The position numbers were made by a program, and so were the translations under genes. From Candidatus Thiodiazotropha sp. LNASS1 (lineage in GTDB: Bacteria; Pseudomonadota; Gammaproteobacteria; Chromatiales; Chromatiaceae), in contig NZ_OZ156465.1 of assembly GCF_964212655.1 (NCBI RefSeq), forward strand, positions 2,046,001-2,110,000: DNA of 64,000 bases, written 5' to 3'. A model generated the notes under the pieces. That model ran no database searches. It saw nothing but the letters and a program-made list of their open reading frames with translations, and was not told where the DNA came from. Shown here in pieces: positions 30,657 to 39,474 of the stretch (position 1 is the stretch's first letter; every line of letters begins with the position of its first letter).

Positions 30657-32191
30657 TGGGCCTTCACCGACCACGCATCGAGTGCGGCTGCGACCTGTTC
30701 ACGGTCATCGAAATGGAGCACCTTCTCCCCGACAAGCTGGTAGTCCTCATGACCCTTGCCCGCCACCAGCACCAGGTCACCCGGCGATGCATGGGCAATA
30801 GCAACATGGATTGCACGATGCCGATCGGATTCGACCATCGCCCTGTCCGACATTTTCATACCGGCCAGGATCTGCTGAATGATTTCACCGCTCGGTTCAC
30901 TGCGCGGATTGTCATCGGTAATGATTACTCGATCGGCCAGCTGTTCAGCCAATTCGCCCATCAGCGGGCGCTTACCGCGATCACGATCGCCGCCACAGCC
31001 GAATACCACACTGAGCGAACCCGGACAGTGCACCCGAAGGGCCTGCAACGCCTTTTCCAGGGCGTCCGGGGTATGGGCGTAGTCGACCACGACGCCAGGT
31101 CTCTCTCCGCCGCCCAACAGCTCCATCCGGCCGGGGATGGTATTGAGCTCTGAAAGCACCGCCACTGCGCGCTGCAAAGACCAGTTCCGTTGCAACAGCA
31201 CCAGCAGGACCGCCAGTAGATTGGCCGCATTGAAGCGACCAAGCAGTTTCGTCTCCAGATCAGCATCGCCCAGGTGGGTCGAGATTTTGATGCGCATACC
31301 CTGGCTAGTGGGATCTATCTCCAAGGCCCGCGCCCATCCGGTAAGACCGGCAGGCAAATCAGCTACCGGCTCGAGACTGTATCCCAGCAGCTTCACCCCT
31401 TCCACCATCGATCCGACAATGGTTCTGCCGAAACTGTCATCGAGATTGATCACCGCACTGCTGAGGTCCGGCATATGAAACAGCCTCTGTTTGGCCGCGG
31501 CATAGTTTTCCAGCGTTCTGTGATAATCGAAATGATCGCGGCTGAGGTTTGTGAAGATTGCGCAATCAAATGCCACAGCAGCAGCCCGATTCTGATCCAG
31601 CGCATGGGATGAAACTTCCATACTCACGGCGCCAGCACCCTGCGCCAGCAGTTCATGCAAATGTCTCTGCAAGGTCACCGCATCGGGGGTTGTATAACCG
31701 GTTGACTTCAATTGCCCGGGGAGCCCCACACCCAGGGTCCCCATGATGCCGCAGGGGATCTCGCTCGTCAGCGCATGGGCCAACAATTGACAGATACTGG
31801 TCTTGCCATTGGTGCCGGTTATCCCATAGACGGTCATCTGACGGCTGGGATGTCGGTAAAAACGGCCGGCGATCCGGCTTACATATTTTGATAAACCAGG
31901 TACCGCCAACAGGGGTACGGGCAGCTTCACATCGGCTGCCAGCACTTTTCCATCTGCAGCGTCCGCTTCCCAAACAATGGCCGCAGCGCCCCGGGAGACC
32001 GCCTGTTCGGCAAAAGCCAATCCATGATGATGTTCACCGGCACAAGCAATAAAGAGCGCCCCCGGCGATACTTCGCGGCTATCCAGGGCGATCCCGGTCA
32101 CTTCACGATCATCATGCGCGGGCATGGAGACTATTCCATGCAGCAGGGATGTCAGTGTCACTCCTTCCATGATGCGCTCGGCAGCCATCAT
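30653..32191 (-). CDS. murE: UDP-MurNAc-L-Ala-D-Glu--meso-diaminopimelate ligase
   Basis: Adds meso-diaminopimelate to the growing stem peptide. The 512-residue protein has the P-loop GITGTNGKTSICQLLAHAL and MGTLGVGLPG. EVSSHALDQNR, TNLSRDHFDYH, VDYAHTPDALEKAL and VFGCGGDRDRGKRPLMG follow. The DDNPRSE box is typical of the DAP-specific type, as opposed to the Lys-adding enzymes. The ATG overlaps the ftsI stop as ATGA. It shows that this organism builds DAP-type peptidoglycan. Confidence 0.98.
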   Translation of the reverse strand: MMAAERIMEGVTLTSLLHGIVSMPAHDDREVTGIALDSREVSPGALFIACAGEHHHGLAFAEQAVSRGAAAIVWEADAADGKVLAADVKLPVPLLAVPGLSKYVSRIAGRFYRHPSRQMTVYGITGTNGKTSICQLLAHALTSEIPCGIMGTLGVGLPGQLKSTGYTTPDAVTLQRHLHELLAQGAGAVSMEVSSHALDQNRAAAVAFDCAIFTNLSRDHFDYHRTLENYAAAKQRLFHMPDLSSAVINLDDSFGRTIVGSMVEGVKLLGYSLEPVADLPAGLTGWARALEIDPTSQGMRIKISTHLGDADLETKLLGRFNAANLLAVLLVLLQRNWSLQRAVAVLSELNTIPGRMELLGGGERPGVVVDYAHTPDALEKALQALRVHCPGSLSVVFGCGGDRDRGKRPLMGELAEQLADRVIITDDNPRSEPSGEIIQQILAGMKMSDRAMVESDRHRAIHVAIAHASPGDLVLVAGKGHEDYQLVGEKVLHFDDREQVAAALDAWSVKAQ

Positions 32192-33927
32192 CGCCGGTCC
32201 CCCAAACGAGCCATCAGGGTATTATTCTCATGCCAGTGCTTGTCGGGAGGAATGTTCAACAATCTCAGAGCGCCGCTCATCACCCTTGAGAAGACCGGCC
32301 CGGCCACCAAACCGCCGTAATACTCCTTGCCTTTGGGTTCATCGATGAACACCGCCATCACCAGCCGGGGGTCGCCGGCCGGCGCGATACCGACAAAAAG
32401 GGAGAGATATTTATCCTCCGCATATCCCCCGGCCACCGATTTTTTTGCGGTCCCCGTCTTGCCGGCCACGCGATAACCGGGAACTGCGGCCAGAGGCGCC
32501 GTCCCCTCATTGGACACCACGGCCTCCAACATCTTGACCACTGTCCTGGCGGTACTCTTGCGCATCACCCTGACACCCTCCGCAGGCTGATCAAGCTTCA
32601 GCAGCGAGACCGGCATGCGCAAACCGTCATTGGCCAGCACCCCATAGGCCCTGGCAAGCTGCAACGGGGTCACGGAGAGCCCATAACCGAAGGAGAGGGT
32701 CGCCTGTTCAAAACTGGACCAATCGGAGAAGTGCGGCAGCCGGCCAGCGGACTCGCCGGGGAACTGACTATAGGGACTCTCGCCGAAACCCAGGCTCGAA
32801 AAGAGTCTCCACAAGGTCTCAGGCTGCATCGACAGGGCAATCTTGCTCGCGCCCACATTGCTCGATTTACGCAATACTGTCGCCACATCGATCATGCCAT
32901 AGTTTCGGTTATCCCTGACCAGATAGCGTCCCACCTTCATCTGGCCGGGGGAGACATCGATCGGCGTATTGGGCGTGAAACGCTCCAACTCCACTGCCGC
33001 CGCCACGGTGAACGGCTTGATGGTGGATCCGGGTTCGAAGACATCGGTTACCGCACGGTTGCGCAGACTGCTGGAGCGGCGGCCACGCAGTGCATTCGGG
33101 TTGTATGACGGGCTGTTGACCATCGCCAGAATCTCACCGCTGCGGCTATCCAGGATCACCGCTGATCCCGACCGCGCCTTATGCTTGCTCACCGCCGCCT
33201 TGAGTTCCCGGTAGGCGAGAAACTGCAGGCGCCGGTCGATACTGAGTTTCAGTTCCTTGCCGGGGAAGGGACTGCGGATATTCTCCACCTGCTCAACCAC
33301 GCGCCCCTTGCCATCCTTGATCACCCGCTTTGCACCGGCACTGCCGCTGAGCCACTCATCGTATGCCAGCTCTATCCCCTCCTGCCCCTGGTCATCGATA
33401 TTGGTGAAGCCGACGATGTGCGACATCACCTCACCACTTGGATAGAAACGACGGTACTCGGAAAGCAGGTCGATCCCATCCAGCTCAAGGGCGTCCACCC
33501 GCTCTGCAATGTCGGGATTGACACGCCTTTTGAGATAGACAAACCCACGTTCACTGGAGAGTAACCTGCGCAGGCGATCAGGATCGAGATTCAGGGTCGA
33601 TGCTAGCGCACCGATGGTTTCGCTGTCGCCCTTGATGACCTTCGGGTTGGCGGCCACGCTTTTAACCGGAGTACTGATTGCCAGCGGCTCTCCATTGCGG
33701 TCTGCGATCATGCCCCGGCTGGCACTGACCGTCATGGTGCGCAGGTAGCGCATCTCACCCTGTTCCTGCAGAAAGGCGGTCTCAAACACCTGACGATCGA
33801 CGGATCGCCAGATCAGAGCAGCGAAGGCCAGTCCGATCACCACAAGCACAGTGATGCGCCGGGCGCGATAACTCGGTAGCCTGATGACTTCGGCCTGGTG
33901 GTTCTTTCTCTTCTTTCCGCCCGCCAT
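32188..33927 (-). CDS. ftsI: Septal peptidoglycan transpeptidase FtsI (PBP3)
   Basis: Class B penicillin-binding protein that cross-links septal murein. The 579 residues have a basic cytoplasmic start (AGGKKRKNHQAEVIRL) and one membrane segment (about 28-45, ITVLVVIGLAFAALIW). A pedestal domain with RGMIADRNGEPLAIS follows. The transpeptidase motifs are FEPGSTIKPFT (SxxK), RKSSNVG (SxN) and AGKTGTAKKS (KTG). It works with FtsW. Two bases separate it from ftsL. Confidence 0.98.
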   Translation of the reverse strand: MAGGKKRKNHQAEVIRLPSYRARRITVLVVIGLAFAALIWRSVDRQVFETAFLQEQGEMRYLRTMTVSASRGMIADRNGEPLAISTPVKSVAANPKVIKGDSETIGALASTLNLDPDRLRRLLSSERGFVYLKRRVNPDIAERVDALELDGIDLLSEYRRFYPSGEVMSHIVGFTNIDDQGQEGIELAYDEWLSGSAGAKRVIKDGKGRVVEQVENIRSPFPGKELKLSIDRRLQFLAYRELKAAVSKHKARSGSAVILDSRSGEILAMVNSPSYNPNALRGRRSSSLRNRAVTDVFEPGSTIKPFTVAAAVELERFTPNTPIDVSPGQMKVGRYLVRDNRNYGMIDVATVLRKSSNVGASKIALSMQPETLWRLFSSLGFGESPYSQFPGESAGRLPHFSDWSSFEQATLSFGYGLSVTPLQLARAYGVLANDGLRMPVSLLKLDQPAEGVRVMRKSTARTVVKMLEAVVSNEGTAPLAAVPGYRVAGKTGTAKKSVAGGYAEDKYLSLFVGIAPAGDPRLVMAVFIDEPKGKEYYGGLVAGPVFSRVMSGALRLLNIPPDKHWHENNTLMARLGDRR

Positions 33928-33929
33928 GA

Positions 33930-34202
33930 TTAGCGCCTGATCACTACAACTTCATCAAATTGGGGCAGATGCATTTTCAGTCTGTCCCGTGCCCTTTTTT
34001 CCACTTCCGAATGAGTCGCCAGGGTGCTCTCTTCCAATTGCAGACGCCCCCATTCGATACCGATACGCTCCCTCTCCGCCTGTAGCTCCTGCAACACTAC
34101 GAAATGTTTGCGGCTTAGGTATTTGCTGTAGACAACAGCTATCGCCGATGCCAGCACCGCTGCCATCAATATCGCAAACAGTATGTGTCCGGTACGACTC
34201 AA
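33930..34202 (-). CDS. ftsL: Cell division protein FtsL
   Basis: A 90-residue bitopic divisome protein. One N-terminal membrane segment (about residues 7-25, ILFAILMAAVLASAIAVVY) is followed by a periplasmic coiled coil with heptad-like Leu/Glu spacing (VLQELQAERERIGIEWGRLQ). Sequence conservation of FtsL is low, so position between rsmH and ftsI, length and architecture carry the call. The ATG overlaps the rsmH stop as ATGA. Confidence 0.94.
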   Translation of the reverse strand: MSRTGHILFAILMAAVLASAIAVVYSKYLSRKHFVVLQELQAERERIGIEWGRLQLEESTLATHSEVEKRARDRLKMHLPQFDEVVVIRR

Positions 34203-35128
34203 GAGAGTCGCTCCGCAACACGCAGCACCGCACTTCGAGCCCGCGGATTGGCTGCGGTTTCATCATCATCCGGCCGTACCGCCTTACCCACCAGACGCAG
34301 ACGAGGCTGCATACTGTCCCGGGTGACCGGCACTCCCGGGGGATACCGATCGCCTTTCGCCTGATCACGCATGAAGCGCTTTACGATCCGATCCTCCAGT
34401 GAGTGAAAACTGATCACCACCAATCGACCGCCGATCGCCAATACATCGATTACCGACTGCAGTGCCCTCTGCAGCGCATCCAACTCGCTGTTGATGTAGA
34501 TGCGTATCCCCTGAAAACTGCGTGTCGCCGGGTGCTTGCTCTTTTCCCATGCGGGATTTGCCCTGCTCACAATTTCCGCCAATTGCAGCGTCGATGTAAT
34601 AGGGTTTTGTGTTCTCGTTTCAACGATGGCCCGCGCAATCCGCTTCGCATGGCGCTCTTCGCCATAGGCTTTCAAGACCTCTGCGATCTGTTTCATCTCG
34701 GCCTGAGCCAACCACTCGGCCGCCGAGATGCCACTATCGGGATCCATACGCATATCCAAAGGCCCATCCTTAGTGAAACTGAATCCGCGCTCAGCCTGAT
34801 CCAACTGGGGGGAGGAGACCCCCAGGTCCAGCAGGATGCCGTTGACCCTTCCCATCAGCCCAGCCTGTTCAGACACCTCGGCCAGCATGGCGAAGCTCTC
34901 CTGTACGATTCGAAAGCGAGCATCCTGACCAAACGTCTTCCTGCCAAAAGCCACCGCGTCCGGATCCCTGTCGATAGCCAGTAACCGCCCCCGTTCACCC
35001 AACGCATGCAAAATCTGACGACTGTGCCCGCCTCGACCGAAGGTAGCATCAACATAGATACCGGCCGGATCGATCTTCAGCGCCTCAATCGAGGGCTGAA
35101 GCAGCACTGAATCGTGGGCCTGCTTCAT
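34199..35128 (-). CDS. rsmH: 16S rRNA m4C1402 methyltransferase RsmH
   Basis: SAM-dependent enzyme that N4-methylates C1402 of 16S rRNA at the P site. The ATG at 35128 (309 residues, MKQAHDSVLLQPSIEAL) overlaps the mraZ stop as TGATG. Upstream in-frame sequence belongs to mraZ. Motifs: VDATFGRGGHSRQIL, LLAIDRDPDAV, GILLDLGVSSPQLD, RGFSFTKDGPLDMRMDP, FQGIRIYINSELD and VISFHSLEDRIVK. All are standard for MraW/RsmH. Confidence 0.98.
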   Translation of the reverse strand: MKQAHDSVLLQPSIEALKIDPAGIYVDATFGRGGHSRQILHALGERGRLLAIDRDPDAVAFGRKTFGQDARFRIVQESFAMLAEVSEQAGLMGRVNGILLDLGVSSPQLDQAERGFSFTKDGPLDMRMDPDSGISAAEWLAQAEMKQIAEVLKAYGEERHAKRIARAIVETRTQNPITSTLQLAEIVSRANPAWEKSKHPATRSFQGIRIYINSELDALQRALQSVIDVLAIGGRLVVISFHSLEDRIVKRFMRDQAKGDRYPPGVPVTRDSMQPRLRLVGKAVRPDDDETAANPRARSAVLRVAERLS

Positions 35129-35583
35129 CAGATCGAGAGTGACTTGAACTCTTCCGGTAAATCGAGCTTGTTGATATCCACCTTCGCCAACTGAGCCTCC
35201 TGCCGGCTGTTCCAAGCTGTCTCGTCCCACAACTCAAACTTGTTTATTTGACCCACCAGGGCAACCTTTTTGTTGAGGTCGGCAAATCGTCGCAACTCCT
35301 GTGGAAGCAGGATCCTGCCCTGGCTGTCCATATCGATTTCATGTGCGTTACCGATATAGAGCCGCTGCAGAAACCGCGCGGTCTCATCAAATGACGGCAG
35401 CGACCTGAGCTTCTCTTCAATCTCGAGCCAGGTGGGTTTGGGATAGATCAGCAGGCAGTGATCCTTGTCGACGGTGATCACCAACTCGGCACTACAGGCA
35501 GCCACAAGCTGTTCGCGATACTTTGTCGGTATCGCAAGCCGCCCCTTGGCATCCAGATTGAGTGATGAAATCCCGCGAAACAA
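35128..35583 (-). CDS. mraZ: Transcriptional regulator MraZ (TTG start)
   Basis: AbrB-like regulator that binds its own promoter and represses the dcw cluster. The 151-residue protein opens MFRGISSLNLDAKGRLAIP and has a second copy of the fold around IDSQGRILLPQELR-like MDSQGRILLPQELRRF (residues about 84-99). Initiation is at a TTG (35583), with AAGGGG seven bases upstream giving the family N-terminus; no ATG or GTG fits. This rare codon may keep MraZ levels low. Three phased GGAA repeats and a strong promoter lie upstream. Confidence 0.97.
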   Translation of the reverse strand: MFRGISSLNLDAKGRLAIPTKYREQLVAACSAELVITVDKDHCLLIYPKPTWLEIEEKLRSLPSFDETARFLQRLYIGNAHEIDMDSQGRILLPQELRRFADLNKKVALVGQINKFELWDETAWNSRQEAQLAKVDINKLDLPEEFKSLSI

Positions 35584-35609
35584 GTCAGCGCCCCTTTGAT
35601 GGATCGATT

Positions 35610-35635
35610 TTCCCTAATTTTCCACATTCTTCCAC
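35610..35635 (-). promoter_or_regulatory. MraZ operator: three 10-bp phased repeats
   Basis: On the minus strand GTGGAA, GTGGAA and AGGGAA start exactly ten bases apart, just downstream of the predicted transcription start. This matches the known MraZ binding pattern of three (T/G)GG(G/A) boxes with five-base spacers, so autoregulation of the cluster is likely. Confidence 0.8.
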
Positions 35636-35643
35636 TTCAACCC

Positions 35644-35673
35644 ATATTAGGACCCCATACACTACCTTGTCAA
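35644..35673 (-). promoter_or_regulatory. Sigma-70 promoter of the dcw cluster
   Basis: Minus-strand TTGACA (35668-35673) and TAATAT (35644-35649) are separated by 18 bases, close to consensus. It lies about 60 bases before the mraZ TTG codon and directly upstream of the MraZ repeats. Confidence 0.85.
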
Positions 35674-35845
35674 GGTAAAGAACGTGAAAACTCTTTGCTG
35701 CTCAGTGGCTTAGGCGAGCAATTAAAAGCACTGACAAGAACCGGCTAACCACTTTAAATACAGCAATATGACATTCAAACCTAAAGTGATTTATTAAGAA
35801 ATGGGGATGAATCCCCCCAGAGAGTGGAGGAATGTGGAGATAAAA
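35674..35845. other. Gap between dcw promoter and rnpB, weak hairpin
   Basis: No gene seen. On the minus strand GGGGA-TTCA-TCCCC (about 35804-35820) followed by ATTTCTT comes about 25 bases after the rnpB 3' end and may terminate RNase P RNA. Confidence 0.4.
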
Positions 35846-36216
35846 GCGGGAGTCAGCCTGTAAGCCGGGTTCTGTCGTGGACAGCCATTCATCTGGGATG
35901 TGTGTCACCACACACCTCAAGCAACCTACCCAGGGACAGTGTGGGCCGCACTCGATATGCACCAAGGCACATCCGTCCCTCTATTTGGTCTTGCTCCGGG
36001 TGGGGTTTACCCTGCCAGCGCTGTTACCAGCGTTGCGGTGCGCTCTTACCGCACCATTTCACCCTTACCAACAGCCTGAGCCGATGGCGGTATGTTTTCT
36101 GTGGCACTTTCCGTAGGCTTGCGCCCCCCAGGCGTTACCTGGCACCCAGCCCGTCGGAGCCCGGACTTTCCTCTGCATCATGTTCGACACAGCAGCTGTC
36201 CGGCTGACTCCCTGGC
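35846..36216 (-). ncRNA. rnpB: RNase P RNA, bacterial class A
   Basis: Catalytic RNA that trims tRNA 5' leaders. On the minus strand the conserved P4 5' region GAGGAAAGTCCGGGCTCC and the 3' region CAGAACCCGGCTTA are both present. The ends GGGAGTCAGCC and GGCTGACTCCC pair to form P1. GGTAAGGGTGAAA, AGAGCGCACCGC and CAGGGTAAACCCC match internal conserved segments of class A RNAs. About 370 nt, normal size. The exact 5' end is set from the promoter and is approximate. Confidence 0.95.
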
Positions 36217-36219
36217 TTC

Positions 36220-36248
36220 ACTTTAGGGGTAAATCGCCCGCCTGACAA
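36220..36248 (-). promoter_or_regulatory. Promoter of rnpB
   Basis: Minus-strand TTGTCA (36243-36248) and TAAAGT (36220-36225) with a 17-base spacer sit immediately before the RNA 5' end. Confidence 0.8.
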
Positions 36249-36300
36249 GCCACCTCTACATAACTCAAATCCACAGCTCAAAACATATATCCTTGTTTGA

Positions 36301-36316
36301 ATTGCGAATTCGCAAT
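36301..36316. repeat. 16-bp perfect palindrome
   Basis: ATTGCGAATTCGCAAT is its own reverse complement. It lies between rnpB and the small membrane-peptide gene, which are divergent, so it could be an operator for an unknown regulator. Confidence 0.5.
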
Positions 36317-36349
36317 GCAGCCGCTTAAAAAAAAGCCTAGTCTGCCGAC

Positions 36350-36437
36350 ATCATAGGTGATGGCCTACGCACCTCAAAGGCATCGGCTTTGGCTTGAAGT
36401 TGTAACGGTATACCGAGAGTAGTTGAGAGGTAAAACC
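36350..36437 (+). promoter_or_regulatory. Structured leader of the 32-residue peptide gene
   Basis: Three consecutive pairings: AGGTG/CACCT (36355-36359/36370-36374), CAAAG/CTTTG (36375-36379/36387-36391) and the palindrome CGGTATACCG (36406-36415). They end about 20 bases before the start codon. The density of hairpins suggests a regulatory RNA, but it matches no riboswitch class I recognise. Confidence 0.4.
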
Positions 36438-36536
36438 ATGAAAATGCCAAATAATCCCCTGCTATCCATCGATACACTTGTCCTGGCTGCGGCGAGTATC
36501 TGGGCGGTATTTGTGCTGATCAGTCTTATCGTCTGA
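36438..36536 (+). CDS. 32-residue single-span membrane peptide
   Basis: Too short for normal gene calling. It reads MKMPNNPLLSIDTLVLAA and continues with a hydrophobic run to the end (residues about 12-32, ending VLISLIV), so it is one membrane helix with a short N-terminal head. GAGAGG precedes the ATG by about eight bases. It stands alone after a structured leader, divergent from rnpB. Such peptides often are small subunits of membrane complexes or toxin-like peptides; nothing here decides. No antisense RNA gene is obvious. Confidence 0.6.
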   Translation: MKMPNNPLLSIDTLVLAAASIWAVFVLISLIV

Positions 36537-36849
36537 CCCAACACAACCCCACCGTCCCACTCTCGATCGATAAGGAATGACTTGTCGATGGATGGTCACT
36601 GCACCGTTAATTCACCTCCTCCGCCCGCAAAGACCTCAAGCACCAGGACGTTCGAGATCTCAGTACCATACCCGCAACAACGCGACATCAAGCGTTGAGA
36701 TGGCAACGATTTCTCCTCATTTGTTAGCAATTTCCGCTACACTACGCAGATAAAAGCGTCTTCTACGAATAATTGACATCTATCCGAAAAGGGACCCAGG
36801 GCACCAAGCGGAAGACCGATGGCGACACACCATCACTTGGCGTTTCCGG
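36537..36849. other. Intergenic region, no gene seen
   Basis: About 310 bases without a supported reading frame. TTGACA occurs near 36773 and could be part of a promoter for the Lys-rich protein gene, but no matching -10 element is convincing. Confidence 0.4.
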
Positions 36850-37404
36850 ATGGCGCATAAAAGGCAGCTCCCGACCAGTCACATGACAGACAAACGAAGT
36901 AGCGACAAATCCGGCACCACCCCCAATAAACCGCCCAAGCGGCCAGCCCGGGACTATTCAACTCTACCGCAACGGCCGATCACGCTGAAACATAGCAAAA
37001 AAAAGAAGTCGGCCAGTAAAACAAAAAAGAGCAGCGCCAACAAAATGCCATCTCCTGCCTCCAAGAAAAAGGCCCCACCTAAAAAAGCTGTACCACGAGT
37101 GAAAAAAAAGCCCGCCAATCAGTGGCTGCTGAAAGGGATAGCCGAAACTACCCGGCAATATGCCCAAGAGGAAGCCAATCGTCAGGGTGTTTCTATCGGA
37201 GAATGGATAGAGCGTTTGATTTTGAGCAGCCAGCGGTCAGCGACCAGCAGCCAGCACGTACCTGACGAATCACAGACAGATGACCAGCGGGAAGAGATCA
37301 CCGAGGTCTTACACGCCATAGAGCAGCGCCTGGACAAGATCGAAGAGCAGAAGGGGTTCTGGAGGCGGTTCTGGGAGCAGGTAAAGGAACAGGCCAAGCC
37401 TTAA
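36850..37404 (+). CDS. Lys/Pro-rich protein with RHH-like helix segment
   Basis: A 184-residue protein I cannot assign to a named gene. Residues 1-90 are a very basic, low-complexity tail (KHSKKKKSASKTKKSSANK, KKKAPPKKAVPRVKKK), probably disordered and able to bind nucleic acid. Residues about 92-130 (LLKGIAETTRQYAQEEANRQ then GVSIGEWIERLIL) resemble the ribbon-helix-helix-like segment seen at the N-terminus of PodJ-type and other localisation proteins. The C-terminus is a predicted coiled coil (EVLHAIEQRLDKIEEQKGFW). No ribosome site is clear; the ATG at 36883 is an alternative start. A chromosome- or pole-associated role is a guess. Confidence 0.6.
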   Translation: MAHKRQLPTSHMTDKRSSDKSGTTPNKPPKRPARDYSTLPQRPITLKHSKKKKSASKTKKSSANKMPSPASKKKAPPKKAVPRVKKKPANQWLLKGIAETTRQYAQEEANRQGVSIGEWIERLILSSQRSATSSQHVPDESQTDDQREEITEVLHAIEQRLDKIEEQKGFWRRFWEQVKEQAKP

Positions 37405-37469
37405 ACAAAGGTTATACACTCATCGCCCTGTTCAGGGTGAAAGTCTTGACCCCTGTTCTACATCAACCC

Positions 37470-39446
37470 TCAAGTCGAAAACACACGAACCTGATACGGA
37501 GCCAATGACACCCTGACCGATCCCCCATCGTTGCGTTCCGGTAACGTGTGCTGTTGCGGCGGCGCAATCTCCTCGATTATATCCAGATCCATCCAGTGCC
37601 ACGGCAAATTATAACGGCTGTACGACTGTGGCCCGAGGTTGCCGATTACAACAACCTGACCAGCGGAACCAAGTGTTGCACCTCGTGTGCGACAGTAGGC
37701 AAACACCCTGGCGCCGTCGTTGCGATCGAAATCAGGATGGAAATAGAAGAATGAGGTTTCGTTGCGGATCAGCGCCGGGTGTTCGGTGCGTAGTGCAATC
37801 AACTCGGCCACCTTGCGCCACAGGTTACGGCTGTTGGGAGAGGCATCAAGCCGCTCCCAATCCACCGGATCGGACATCTTCAAACGCCAGTTGGTATGGT
37901 CCAGGTCGTGCACGTCACCAAACTCGTCACCGGCCAGGAGCATGGGAATACCTACGGATGTCATTAAAAGAGAGAAGGCGCTGCGCAGGCGCTCCAGAGC
38001 CAGGCCATGGAGATAACGCTGTTGATCGTCTGCCTGACCATCGAGATGGTCGACCACCCAACGGATATCGTTTACCGTACCGCGAAAGCCCCGATCATCC
38101 AGCAGCGGCGCCAGGAGGTAGTTCATGATGCGCTTCTCCTCCTCCTGCTCCACATCATGGGAGGTCAGGTAGTTGACCGCCTGGGAGAGATCATAATAAC
38201 CAGGCTCCGCCCGATGACTCCAGTCGTTCCAGGTCCGGCTGCCGGTGACCATCCAACGGATACGCTCCCGCCGGGACGGTTCGCCCCATTCGGTATGGAG
38301 ATGACCGGAAAAGGCCCTCCGTAGCTCGTCGCGAAAGGCGAAATTCCACATCGAGTCGGTGACCTTACGGCCATTGGGATTCTCCGAGCGCCGATGTGTG
38401 ATCACCGCCCGCCGCCAGGAATCCTCAGCGATGACAATAAACGGCCGGCCGGGAAAGGCCTGTTGATGGGCATGCCAGGCATGATCGCGAAACTGCTGGA
38501 TGAACTCCCAGTGGTTGATGCCCTTGAACTCATCGATTCTGAAACCGTCGGCGTGATACTCGGTGATCAGGTACTCGGCCATGTGTAAATGAAAATCCCG
38601 TGCCGGGGTTCGGTCATTATCATCCGGCCAGTAGCGGAACAACCTGGCACCATAATCCTCACCCCGGTGCGAACGCTCCTCATCCTCGTTGGAGAGGAAA
38701 TATCGGCCATAGTCGAGCTGCGCCAGGGGACAGTTGCGGGCGTGATTCATCACCACATCAAAGATCACCCGGATACCTCGCCGATGACAATGTTTAACGA
38801 AGAATTTGAGCTCCACCGGCAGCCCCATGTCGATGTCCGGGACGAAAAAGAAACGGGTGCCATAGCCCCAATTGAGGGTATCCGGCGAATCCTGCACCGG
38901 TAGCAGTTCAATGGCGTTGATACCCAGGGTCTTGAGCCGGTCGAGATGGGCGAACACCACCTTCTCGAAGGTGCCGAGCCCCACCTGGCGCGCCTTCTCC
39001 GGCGCGCTCTCCATCCAGCGCATCGGCATCTCGTAGATAACCAGTCGGTGGTTGTTGCGCAGCTCATTTCCATCAGTAAATTCATCATCCCAGGTAAACG
39101 GCTGTTGCCAGCGCCGGCCATCACGGATCTGAAACACCCCCCGGTAGCCGCCGAAGCGGGTAATATGAACGGCATAGGGATCGGCGATGGGGGTATCGGC
39201 TGCGCCATCCTTGATGAACTCGTACTCGTAGTCGCCATCCTCCAGACCCAGGGCATCGAGATTGATCTCGAACCAACCCGATTCGCCGGCTACAGCGGTC
39301 AGCGCTTCACGGCGCCAGCCTTGAGGATCGTAACGGTCGCGTTGCAGGATGTCGGCAAAGCGAATTTCGACATGACTGTCGGCAGTGGCGGGTATCCGCA
39401 GGTGAGAGGCTATTCCTGATCCTTGGTGGTGGTTATGGTTCGGCAT
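37470..39446 (-). CDS. GH13 alpha-amylase-family enzyme with N-terminal CBM48-like domain
   Basis: A 658-residue cytoplasmic protein. Residues about 15-105 look like the beta-sandwich that precedes branching and debranching enzymes (VEIRFADILQRDRYDPQGW, DGDYEYEFIKDG). The barrel follows with the GH13 regions: DVVMNHA (I), DGFRIDEFK (II, nucleophile Asp), FIVIAEDSW (III, acid Glu) and LTSHDVE (IV, transition-state Asp). ELLPVQ and GYGTRFFFVPD fit GlgB/GlgX/TreZ-like enzymes. All catalytic residues are present. No glycogen genes are adjacent, so specificity (branching, debranching or maltooligosyl-trehalose hydrolysis) is uncertain. AAGGG precedes the ATG. Confidence 0.88.
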   Translation of the reverse strand: MPNHNHHQGSGIASHLRIPATADSHVEIRFADILQRDRYDPQGWRREALTAVAGESGWFEINLDALGLEDGDYEYEFIKDGAADTPIADPYAVHITRFGGYRGVFQIRDGRRWQQPFTWDDEFTDGNELRNNHRLVIYEMPMRWMESAPEKARQVGLGTFEKVVFAHLDRLKTLGINAIELLPVQDSPDTLNWGYGTRFFFVPDIDMGLPVELKFFVKHCHRRGIRVIFDVVMNHARNCPLAQLDYGRYFLSNEDEERSHRGEDYGARLFRYWPDDNDRTPARDFHLHMAEYLITEYHADGFRIDEFKGINHWEFIQQFRDHAWHAHQQAFPGRPFIVIAEDSWRRAVITHRRSENPNGRKVTDSMWNFAFRDELRRAFSGHLHTEWGEPSRRERIRWMVTGSRTWNDWSHRAEPGYYDLSQAVNYLTSHDVEQEEEKRIMNYLLAPLLDDRGFRGTVNDIRWVVDHLDGQADDQQRYLHGLALERLRSAFSLLMTSVGIPMLLAGDEFGDVHDLDHTNWRLKMSDPVDWERLDASPNSRNLWRKVAELIALRTEHPALIRNETSFFYFHPDFDRNDGARVFAYCRTRGATLGSAGQVVVIGNLGPQSYSRYNLPWHWMDLDIIEEIAPPQQHTLPERNDGGSVRVSLAPYQVRVFST

Positions 39447-39474
39447 GTTATCCCTTCATCCCAAATGCTGTTTA

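Noticed and set aside
35824-36207. Protein-coding frames on the plus strand
   Set aside because: They lie on the antisense strand of a well-conserved RNase P RNA gene.
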